From contig JAUNMD010000005.1 in assembly GCA_030531915.1 (NCBI GenBank), positions 14,988 to 24,217 of the forward strand: a stretch of 9,230 nt of DNA, given 5' to 3'. Position 1 is the first letter of the stretch, and each line of letters begins with the position of its first letter. The notes below the pieces were generated by a model. That model was not told the origin of the DNA and made no database searches. It was given only the letters and a program-made list of their open reading frames with translations. The translations under genes and the position numbers were made by a program. Source of the DNA: Pseudomonadota bacterium. Its GTDB lineage: Bacteria; Pseudomonadota; Alphaproteobacteria; Rs-D84. Of this stretch, positions 1 to 5,782 are shown in pieces.

Positions 1-297
1 CAACCAGTACCCTATTTCGCCACTTTTGCGCTTTTCGCTGTAATCAACACCAATCGAACCAATCACATGTCCTGATTGCACAATATAATAATTACCATTA
101 TCTGTGTTTGACGTGCGTTGCATAAATGGGTATGCGGTCTCGGGGCTGATGGTGGCATCCACCCAATCCAGCCACTGGGCCAAATATTCGCGTTGCCCGT
201 CAATCAGTTCAAAAACAATGCGCGCGTTTTCAAACGTTGGCGCAATTTTTTCCAACTGAAAATCAGGCGCGGGTATAATCCGTGGAAACTCTGCCAT
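1..297 (-). CDS. GNAT-family N-acetyltransferase, RimJ/RimL type (partial, 5' part only)
   Basis: The first 99 codons are present; the gene runs off the left edge of the window. The ATG at 297 is preceded by AAGG 8 nt upstream (309-306). The sequence has the RimJ/RimL look: an early 'REYLAQWLDWVD' helix (residues 36-47), then the central strands 'YYIVQSGHVIGSIGV' (70-84) and a final 'GEIGYWL' (93-99), which is the strand leading into the acetyl-CoA-binding motif of this subfamily. Such enzymes transfer acetyl from acetyl-CoA to the N-terminus of ribosomal proteins or to other amines; the real substrate cannot be read from this part. About half of a usual 170-190 residue protein is visible, and the acetyl-CoA pyrophosphate loop lies outside the window. 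It is divergent from trmB with a 45-bp gap. Family assignment is fairly secure, specificity is not. Confidence 0.8.
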   Translation of the reverse strand, partial: MAEFPRIIPAPDFQLEKIAPTFENARIVFELIDGQREYLAQWLDWVDATISPETAYPFMQRTSNTDNGNYYIVQSGHVIGSIGVDYSEKRKSGEIGYWL

Positions 298-307
298 TAT
301 ATTTACC

Positions 308-336
308 TTGTTTTATAACATATCGGATTCTATACT
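308..336 (+). promoter_or_regulatory. Sigma70-type promoter of trmB
   Basis: TTGTTT (308-313), a 17-bp spacer and TATACT (331-336) form a well-spaced housekeeping promoter. Transcription would be expected to begin about 7 nt after the -10 box, which is at or next to the trmB ATG (343), so the message would have essentially no leader. A GATTC (GANTC, the CcrM methylation motif of alphaproteobacteria) at 326-330 directly abuts the -10 box. Confidence 0.55.
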
Positions 337-339
337 AAA
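312..339 (-). promoter_or_regulatory. Candidate promoter of the GNAT gene
   Basis: On the minus strand there is an extended -10 element, TGTTATAAA (320-312; hexamer TATAAA at 317-312), with a weak -35-like TTTAGT (339-334) 16 bp upstream. It lies on top of the trmB promoter on the other strand. The predicted start of transcription near 305 would leave only about 8 nt before the ATG and would exclude the AAGG at 309-306, so the true start may be elsewhere. Pattern match only. Confidence 0.35.
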
Positions 340-342
340 TAT

Positions 343-1008
343 ATGGAAAAACAAGAAATAAGAACTTTTGGCCGCCGGCACGGCAAAAAACTGTCCGCAC
401 GCAAGCAATACTTGCTGGACAATGTGTTGCCGGCAATTTTTGCAAAAAACGACGAAAAGGCCGGTAAATTTAATATTCTGGAAATCGGATTTGGCGCGGG
501 TGAACACGTGCGCGATTTGGCAATTCATAACCCCGACGCACTTATTATTGGCGCAGAACCATTTATGAACGGTGTTGCGGCCCTGTTGGGTGCAATGACC
601 GATGAAAAAACAAATGAAGTTTTGCCAGAATACAAAAATATTCGCATTTACCCCGACGATGTGCGCGATTTCCTGCGCGCGGGCAATATGAAATTTAACC
701 AGATTTGGATTCTGCACCCCGACCCGTGGCCCAAGGCAAAGCATGAAAAACGCCGCCTGTTACAAACAGAATTTATAAAAATGCTGGCGACGCACCTGTG
801 CGACGACGGCGAAATTATTATCGGCACGGATCATTGGGAATATTTTGATTGGATAACCGAACGCGCACGCGAATCTGGCCTGTGTATGCATACGCCCGAC
901 ATTGAAACGATTGTGACACGATATCAACATAAAAATATGGCGGAAACGACCGCACCAAAATATCTGGTACTGACCACGGGTTCACATAACCCAGAATTTC
1001 AGGCGTGA
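343..1008 (+). CDS. trmB: tRNA (guanine-N7-)-methyltransferase TrmB
   Basis: TrmB uses S-adenosylmethionine to form m7G at position 46 of the tRNA variable loop in the cytoplasm. The 221-residue product is a normal length for the bacterial single-subunit enzyme. Visible hallmarks in order: the N-terminal 'RTFGRRHGKKLS' (residues 7-18), the SAM-binding glycine loop 'LEIGFGAG' (46-53), 'NPDALIIGAEPF' (63-74) containing the acidic ribose-binding region, 'PDDVRDFL' (104-111), the family signature 'HPDPWPKAKHEKRR' (125-138) and 'GTD' (161-163), followed by a C-terminal 'TRYQHKN' segment where the family recognises tRNA. The ATG at 343 is chosen because it lies directly after the promoter and begins with the conserved basic N-terminus; no Shine-Dalgarno sequence precedes it. 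Its last 27 bp overlap the 3' end of the convergent minus-strand gene. Function is confident. Confidence 0.95.
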   Translation: MEKQEIRTFGRRHGKKLSARKQYLLDNVLPAIFAKNDEKAGKFNILEIGFGAGEHVRDLAIHNPDALIIGAEPFMNGVAALLGAMTDEKTNEVLPEYKNIRIYPDDVRDFLRAGNMKFNQIWILHPDPWPKAKHEKRRLLQTEFIKMLATHLCDDGEIIIGTDHWEYFDWITERARESGLCMHTPDIETIVTRYQHKNMAETTAPKYLVLTTGSHNPEFQA

Positions 1009-1656
1009 TATAATCTGGGGCTGCATCGCGGTGGCCAAACGCACCACCTGTTCTGCGCGGGCCTGCCCCGCCCCCAGACACCAATGCAACGCACCATTAA
1101 ACCGTTCAACCGGCCCATCCAACAGGCCATACACACGCCCAACAAAATCGGACTTTAATCCACGATCCTGTGGCAACACCAACAACAAAGACGCACCGAT
1201 TTGATTCAGGTTTTCAATCAATTCTGCCCAATCAGATGGGTTGATTTCACCGATATTTAATCCGATAACCAAATCCTTGTTAAAAAACAGGTCTGAACGA
1301 ATCGGCGACATATTCTGTACAAATGACACAACGTCGGCCAATCGCATAAACACCTGGGCCGCCGACGCCCCCTGTTTGAACGCAGAATTTATTCGGGCGG
1401 CAATATCTGACACATCATCAAATGTGGCAACGCGCGACGCGGGTGACAGGTAAAACCGCGCGGCGATTTGAACATTTGTATGTTCCAACCACGGCCATAC
1501 AATCGGCACCGCCGCGGGCGCGACCGAAATATCACGCAATCCACGCGCCACAACCAAATCGGCCGCCGCCGCCAAATCAGGCGTATCGGTATCGGCCGCG
1601 CACCAAATGCCCGCCGCCGCACCAATGTGTTCAAGAATATCGTCTGTATCAATCAT
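982..1656 (-). CDS. Hypothetical protein, 224 residues, possibly an alpha/beta (TIM-barrel-like) fold
   Basis: I do not recognise this gene. It starts at an ATG (1656) and ends with TGA at 984-982, inside the trmB coding region on the other strand. The protein shows alternating hydrophobic strands and amphipathic helices, for example 'GLRDISVAPAAVPIVWPWL' (about 39-57), 'INSAFKQGASAAQVFM' (about 89-104), 'KDLVIGLNIGEINPSDWAEL' and 'IGASLLLVLP', and finishes with 'LHWCLGAGQARAEQVV' before a short tail. It has no signal peptide and no clear membrane segment, so it is probably cytoplasmic. The order of strands faintly recalls deoxyribose-phosphate-aldolase-type barrels, but no catalytic lysine motif was identified, so I do not assign a function. 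It stands alone on this strand, divergent from the cassette at 1700. That it is a real gene is supported by its length and by the absence of any other gene across 1009-1656. Confidence 0.75.
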   Translation of the reverse strand: MIDTDDILEHIGAAAGIWCAADTDTPDLAAAADLVVARGLRDISVAPAAVPIVWPWLEHTNVQIAARFYLSPASRVATFDDVSDIAARINSAFKQGASAAQVFMRLADVVSFVQNMSPIRSDLFFNKDLVIGLNIGEINPSDWAELIENLNQIGASLLLVLPQDRGLKSDFVGRVYGLLDGPVERFNGALHWCLGAGQARAEQVVRLATAMQPQIISRLKFWVM

Positions 1657-1661
1657 TACGC

Positions 1662-1690
1662 TTTTTACTTTATCACAAATATGCTATAAT
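1662..1690 (+). promoter_or_regulatory. Candidate extended -10 promoter of the 1700-3762 gene cluster
   Basis: A perfect TATAAT lies at 1685-1690 and is preceded by TGC, giving the extended -10 form TGNTATAAT. The -35 region is poor (TTTTTA at 1662-1667 with a 17-bp spacer). The ATG of the first gene is only 9 nt after the hexamer, so a start about 7 nt downstream would give a leader of 0-3 nt. The 43-bp gap (1657-1699) must also hold the promoter of the divergent minus-strand gene, for which I see no clear hexamers. Confidence 0.55.
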
Positions 1691-1699
1691 AAAAGCCAA

Positions 1700-2611
1700 A
1701 TGAAACGCAGAATTGATAATATGTTGCTTGGGTTGTTATGGCTGCTGGCGATGACGCTGGGGGCTTGCTTTTGGTTTAATACGATGTTTGGATTTAACAT
1801 ATTGTCATCCGCCCACTGGCAATATCTGGCGTATATTCAGGCGATACAAACACCCGTCAAACCACTGTTTTACATTTCGTTTGTCGTTATTGTTTTTATA
1901 ATGGTTGTGGGGCTGTATTTAATTATGCGACCACGCCTGCGTAAAATCCGCCTGCCTATTATGCGCATATCAAAAAATCGTGACAGCAGCGCGCCACAAC
2001 AAAATGTAGTTCCACAGAATCAACCGGTTTTGTCCACCGTAGTCGCGCAATCGCCAACGCCAACCGCACCGGTACAAAACGGCCCAACGGCCGATATGCG
2101 CCCCGCGCGCCTGAACACAATTTCATTCGCGACGCAGACACCACAAATGACCGCACCAAACGGCGTACAACCCGACACCCCCGTCGCGGTCGCGGCGACA
2201 AACGCCGATATTCAACAGGTGTTTATAGATGCCGGCTATACCGTTAAAAAGCCCGCACGCATCGGTGGTATAAAAACGCCGCTGTTGGCAATCGGCACGA
2301 ACGAGGCATTATGGCTGGGCGCGAATGGTGCACGGGTATCTGACATGCGGGCGGCGATTGATAAAATGACATCTATCTTTGCTGACACACTGGAAGATAT
2401 TGTGATAAATGTAACGGGATTCGTGCTGGACGCGCGAGACGACGCAACATCTGAACACGCCGATATTTTGGTATTCCACTCTATCGACGAATTGCGCCAA
2501 TATGTCGCTGTGCGCCAGAATACCGCCCCAACAAACATCGACGATGCAGAAAACTTTAATGCATATTCTGAATACATCGACACCGTTATAGATTACATAG
2601 GCAAAATTTAA
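1700..2611 (+). CDS. Hypothetical two-helix membrane protein with a cytoplasmic C-terminal domain
   Basis: Not recognised. The 303-residue product begins at the ATG at 1700, directly after the TATAAT box; an upstream in-frame start would sit inside the divergent gene and the promoter and is less likely. Two hydrophobic segments are clear: residues about 8-29 and 56-76. The second is followed by a strongly basic stretch, 'RPRLRKIRLP' (77-86), which by the positive-inside rule puts both ends in the cytoplasm, with a short 25-residue periplasmic loop. Residues about 95-165 are a low-complexity linker rich in Pro, Gln, Ala and Thr. The rest (about 166-303) looks like a small folded alpha/beta domain, starting 'NADIQQVFIDAGYTVKKP' and containing 'TLEDIVINVTGFVLDA' (230-245). 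It leads a four-gene same-strand cluster; its stop shares one base with the next start (TAATG), which suggests translational coupling. Confidence 0.8.
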   Translation: MKRRIDNMLLGLLWLLAMTLGACFWFNTMFGFNILSSAHWQYLAYIQAIQTPVKPLFYISFVVIVFIMVVGLYLIMRPRLRKIRLPIMRISKNRDSSAPQQNVVPQNQPVLSTVVAQSPTPTAPVQNGPTADMRPARLNTISFATQTPQMTAPNGVQPDTPVAVAATNADIQQVFIDAGYTVKKPARIGGIKTPLLAIGTNEALWLGANGARVSDMRAAIDKMTSIFADTLEDIVINVTGFVLDARDDATSEHADILVFHSIDELRQYVAVRQNTAPTNIDDAENFNAYSEYIDTVIDYIGKI

Positions 2612-3117
2612 TGCAGTGGTCACAAGATACAGCGCAACGGCGCGCACGCGAATTAAATCTGGACGACATTCCATTGGTATGTCACCGTCCGGTTGCGGCG
2701 CATGTTGATGCGGACTGGTTCGCGCGATACAAATCCGCGGTGCATGCATTTATGGAATCACTGACCGATTCGGTTGATACGCTGGCATTTATGAATTTAA
2801 CCCAGAACGAATTTATGGGTCTGATTATGGGATCGCGCATGCCAGAAAACCTGTCTGTGCGATTTCGTATACCGATGATGTGGGGTGGCGCAATTTCGCC
2901 CGACAATATGTTTTTGTGTGCAACGTTTCCATTTGCCCACAACATGGACAGGTTTATTATTGAACAATCCGGAAATGAAATGATTTGGTTGCCAAATCCA
3001 TCAAAGAAAGTTTTTGTTCCCGCACATATGGGTGGCGGCGGCGATGGTGGCAATGCAACCGAAGATAGGTTGACACAACTGGCCGCGGCAATGGCGCAAT
3101 CCCGTGGTATGGAGTAA
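2611..3117 (+). CDS. Hypothetical protein, 168 residues
   Basis: Not recognised. The ATG at 2611 overlaps the preceding stop by one base (TAATG), with AGG at 2599-2601 as a weak ribosome-binding site. The protein is soluble-looking, with no signal peptide. Its N-terminal third is helical ('DADWFARYKSAVHAFMESL', 33-51), followed by a hydrophobic strand-rich core ('LSVRFRIPMMWGGAIS', 81-96, and 'EMIWLPNPSKKVFVPAHM', 123-140), a glycine-rich turn 'GGGGDGG' (141-147) and a short C-terminal helix. It sits between a membrane protein and a SUKH-like protein in a tightly packed cluster, so the three products may act together. SUKH-fold proteins are known as immunity partners of toxins, but nothing in this sequence shows a toxin domain. 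Whether it is a small effector, a partner subunit or something else cannot be told here. Confidence 0.75.
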   Translation: MQWSQDTAQRRARELNLDDIPLVCHRPVAAHVDADWFARYKSAVHAFMESLTDSVDTLAFMNLTQNEFMGLIMGSRMPENLSVRFRIPMMWGGAISPDNMFLCATFPFAHNMDRFIIEQSGNEMIWLPNPSKKVFVPAHMGGGGDGGNATEDRLTQLAAAMAQSRGME

Positions 3118-3120
3118 ACG

Positions 3121-3561
3121 ATGGCACAAACCATTGATGAATTTTTATCAGCAATGAAATCACGTGGTGCGAACGTTAGCGCACCTGCCCCGCACAATGC
3201 GTTGATGCTGACCAATATGGCATTACAGAATATGCGCGCGGCAATGTTGCCAAAATTTATGATTGATTTATACACCGCGTCTGGTGCGATAAATTTGGGT
3301 TCAGGTTATATTTTTGGCCCGACCGAGGTTTCACGTGGCGCGCGTTACCCAATCCCAGATATTGTGAACATCAATCGCGAATTGGCTGGCAATCCACGTC
3401 TGCGTGGTTTAACGGTATTCGGCCGCAATGATTTGTTCTGGTTCGCGTTTGACAGTTTTGGCACATGCGTTATGTTGGACAATTTGAATTTATCGGTTCT
3501 GCGCAAATACGACGATGGCGTGCGCGCAATGCAGGACTGTTTAATCGCGGGGAAAATTTAA
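3121..3561 (+). CDS. Putative SUKH/YrhA-like (SMI1/KNR4 superfamily) protein
   Basis: The 146-residue product starts at ATG 3121, 3 nt after the previous stop, with GGAG (3111-3114) as ribosome-binding site lying inside the end of the upstream gene. The layout resembles the SUKH fold: an N-terminal helical region with 'MLPKFMIDLYTASGAINLGS' (42-61) in the place of the family's 'LP..f..ly....G', then 'YIFGPTEV' (63-70), 'DIVNINRELAGN' (80-91) matching the 'i..iNrel' of the YrhA type, 'TVFGRNDLFWFAFDSFGTC' (97-115) matching the 'fg.d....y' strands, and a terminal helix. SUKH proteins act as immunity proteins to contact-dependent and other polymorphic toxins, or as regulatory adaptors in eukaryotes. 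This assignment comes from pattern only and the role here is unknown. Confidence 0.55.
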   Translation: MAQTIDEFLSAMKSRGANVSAPAPHNALMLTNMALQNMRAAMLPKFMIDLYTASGAINLGSGYIFGPTEVSRGARYPIPDIVNINRELAGNPRLRGLTVFGRNDLFWFAFDSFGTCVMLDNLNLSVLRKYDDGVRAMQDCLIAGKI

Positions 3562-3564
3562 GAC

Positions 3565-3762
3565 ATGAAAAAAATATCTGTATCTTTATCGGGTCATCAC
3601 ACCAGTATTTCACTGGAAGAAGAATTTGTCGACGCCCTGCATAAAATTGCCGCTGCGCGCGGCACAACCCCCAGCGGAATCATAAACCAGATTGACCGCG
3701 CGCGTGGTGCGCGAAATCTGTCATCTGCAATTCGCGTTTGGATTTTGAAAAACCATAAATAA
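3565..3762 (+). CDS. Small ribbon-helix-helix domain protein (RHH_4 type)
   Basis: The 65-residue product matches the alphaproteobacterial RHH_4 domain (PF13467) almost end to end: 'SVSLSGHHTSISLEEEF' (5-21) corresponds to the family's 'Sv.l.GhrTSvsLE..F', 'ALHKIAAARGTTPSGIINQI' (24-43) gives the two helices, and 'NLSSAIRVWIL' (51-61) the conserved C-terminal 'nLsSAlRvfvL'. Ribbon-helix-helix proteins bind DNA as dimers through a paired N-terminal strand, but members of this family are uncharacterised as far as I know. It starts at ATG 3565, 3 nt after the preceding stop, with GGGGA (3549-3553) as a rather distant ribosome-binding site. As the last gene of the cluster it could be its autoregulator, which is inference. 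The bidirectional terminator begins inside its stop codon. Confidence 0.88.
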   Translation: MKKISVSLSGHHTSISLEEEFVDALHKIAAARGTTPSGIINQIDRARGARNLSSAIRVWILKNHK

Positions 3763-3790
3763 AAAATACCGGTCTTTACCGGTATTTTTT
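3761..3790. terminator. Bidirectional intrinsic terminator
   Basis: A perfect 12-bp inverted repeat (left arm 3761-3772, loop TCTTTA 3773-3778, right arm 3779-3790) has a run of A at its left edge and a run of T at its right edge, so it forms a GC-core hairpin followed by a U tract on both strands. It ends the plus-strand cluster and the minus-strand mucR-like to ybeY-lnt operon. The stop codon of lnt (3778-3776) is in the loop and its last codons form the right arm. Confidence 0.93.
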
Positions 3791-5782
3791 GTTAAACAGT
3801 ATGGACGCCAACCCCGCAAACGCCAATATGATTATCAGCCAACCATTGCGGCCAATCGCACGATACGGCGTCATATGCGCGCCCCATACAAATCCATCAA
3901 CCGTACCGGCAACCCCAATGTCCAACGATGAAACGATTTCACCATTTGCACCAACAAACGCACTGATTCCAGAATAGTTTGCACGAATAACCGGCAATCC
4001 ACTTTCGATTGCATAGCGGCGCACCATGTCCAAATGCTGATATGTCCCAGGTGTTGCCCCAAACCAAGTATCATTTGTAATATTGATAATTGCGTTCGGC
4101 GTTACCCCACGCGGTATCAGCGCATCTGAGAAAACAATTTCATAACAAATCGCCGGTGCAAATGTAAAATCACCATGCGCGGTATTTACCGTGATTGTGG
4201 TTTTTCCCGCCCCCGCCGTCAAATTTGCCGGCGACGGCATGATACCAAACGGGCTGTATTCCCCAAATGGGACAAGGTGCGATTTATTATACACATCACG
4301 CACCACGCCGTCCGCCGCTGCAACAACCATTGAATTAAACACACCCGACGCATCAACATATGTTGCGCCAATAGTAACCGGTCGCGATAATTGCGCCGCC
4401 ATTTCCAATGTATCGTTTGGCACAATCGCAAACGGATACGTTGTTTCCGGAAATACAATTAAATCTGGTGCGGTTTCCGCATTCGACAGCGCAACCAATC
4501 CACGCACATTTTCAACCGCGCGGGCAATTCTGTCATTGCGCGATGAATACGAAATTTTGTCCGATTGTGACCGTGCGGGCTGAACAATACGAACCATTAC
4601 CGCACCACTTTCCGCCCCCGCATTTGACAACGCAATATTGCGTGCACCGTACGCACCGCCACATACAGCCAGAATTATAAAAATAATCATCGGCAAAAAT
4701 ACTTTGCGGTTACGCAAAAATTCAACCCCACCGGCAACCGCACCCGTCACAACAAATGTCAGCCCCAGTGCCCCCCACAATGCCATAGAATTTGCAACAA
4801 TCGGCATCGGCAATGTGATGTTTGCAATCGGATTCCATGGAAAACCGGTACATACCCATTCACGCAACCACAAAACAAGTGTCCAAAATCCAGCAAAAAC
4901 AAACGGACGTGCGGCGGGCGTGACGCGCGTGCGGATTGCCAGCACAAACGGCCACACAAATACAACCGCCCCAAACAACGCCAACCCCAACAACGCAGGC
5001 AATGTCCATATTGCAAATTGTGCCGCCAATTCCGGCACAACATATATTGAATGCAACGTCCACCAAAACATTGCCACGCTGTATGCCGCGCCGAACGGTA
5101 TCGCGCGCAACCACAGACGCCCCACCCCGTCGCGGATGCCCGCCGCACGCACCATCAAATAATATGCCGCGCCAATGGAAATGGCGGCCAACCACCACAT
5201 GTTAAACGGTGCAAAACCAAATGATGTCGCCAACCCCAATACAGCCATTGCGATATATTGCATCACACCATTTTTACGAATCTTGAATTTTTCCAAAAAT
5301 GAAATCAGCCGACTGCCGACGCAGCACTTTTCACTGTCGCACGCCGGTGCGGCATCGTCAGCATACGGATTTTTATACCCCAGTTTTTTCATAATCTTGA
5401 TTTCCAATGGTTCCATAACCGCGGCCTGCGCGTCCGTAATATGGTCATAGCCCATCAGGTGCAATGTGCCGTGCACCGCCATATGCGCGGTATGTTCCGC
5501 CACAGATATTTTTGCGTCAGCCGCCTGACGCGCAACGGTGTCCAATGATATATATATGTCACCCAACAATACCGGATCACCCAGTTCAAACGACAAAACA
5601 TTTGTCGGCTTGTCAATGCCACGATACTGACGATTCAATGCATGAATTTCTTCATCATTGGTCAATGTAATTGAAACCTCTGAATCCTTGTATGCAGGGC
5701 CCGCCGCCATGCACACGATTTTTTCAAAATCAATTTTATATTTTTTCCAACGATTATCGTTGTAATTTACCCAGACCTTCAT
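3776..5782 (-). CDS. ybeY-lnt: YbeY-Lnt fusion: endoribonuclease YbeY joined to apolipoprotein N-acyltransferase
   Basis: This 668-residue protein joins two normally separate enzymes in one frame. Residues 1 to about 140 are YbeY, the metal-dependent RNase of 16S rRNA 3'-end maturation and ribosome quality control: 'RGIDKPTNVLSFEL' (54-67), 'LGDIYIS' (73-79) and the metal site 'HGTLHLMGYDH' (104-114; H104, H108, H114). A linker with C148, C153 and C154 follows. Residues about 172-668 are Lnt, which adds the third acyl chain to lipoproteins in the inner membrane: several helices from 'GVMQYIAMAVLG', then the nitrilase-fold domain with the complete triad E446 ('FPETTYPF'), K500 ('YNKSHLVPFGEYSPFG') and C546 ('AICYEIVFSD'), and a final helix (about 646-663). 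The YbeY part would face the cytoplasm. The ATG (5782) overlaps the preceding stop as ATGA. The CorC/YbeX gene often found between the two is absent. Each domain is near full length. Confidence 0.95.
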   Translation of the reverse strand: MKVWVNYNDNRWKKYKIDFEKIVCMAAGPAYKDSEVSITLTNDEEIHALNRQYRGIDKPTNVLSFELGDPVLLGDIYISLDTVARQAADAKISVAEHTAHMAVHGTLHLMGYDHITDAQAAVMEPLEIKIMKKLGYKNPYADDAAPACDSEKCCVGSRLISFLEKFKIRKNGVMQYIAMAVLGLATSFGFAPFNMWWLAAISIGAAYYLMVRAAGIRDGVGRLWLRAIPFGAAYSVAMFWWTLHSIYVVPELAAQFAIWTLPALLGLALFGAVVFVWPFVLAIRTRVTPAARPFVFAGFWTLVLWLREWVCTGFPWNPIANITLPMPIVANSMALWGALGLTFVVTGAVAGGVEFLRNRKVFLPMIIFIILAVCGGAYGARNIALSNAGAESGAVMVRIVQPARSQSDKISYSSRNDRIARAVENVRGLVALSNAETAPDLIVFPETTYPFAIVPNDTLEMAAQLSRPVTIGATYVDASGVFNSMVVAAADGVVRDVYNKSHLVPFGEYSPFGIMPSPANLTAGAGKTTITVNTAHGDFTFAPAICYEIVFSDALIPRGVTPNAIINITNDTWFGATPGTYQHLDMVRRYAIESGLPVIRANYSGISAFVGANGEIVSSLDIGVAGTVDGFVWGAHMTPYRAIGRNGWLIIILAFAGLASILFNKKYR

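Noticed and set aside
313..744. Long minus-strand open frame opposite trmB
   Set aside because: It is antisense to a gene with clear TrmB motifs and shows no domain of its own; a codon-bias shadow.
4191..5162. Several plus-strand open frames opposite lnt (4191-4583, 4638-5162 and others)
   Set aside because: They lie antisense to the conserved Lnt and linker regions, have Pro/Thr/Asn-rich compositions typical of reversed coding DNA, and lack ribosome binding sites or domains.
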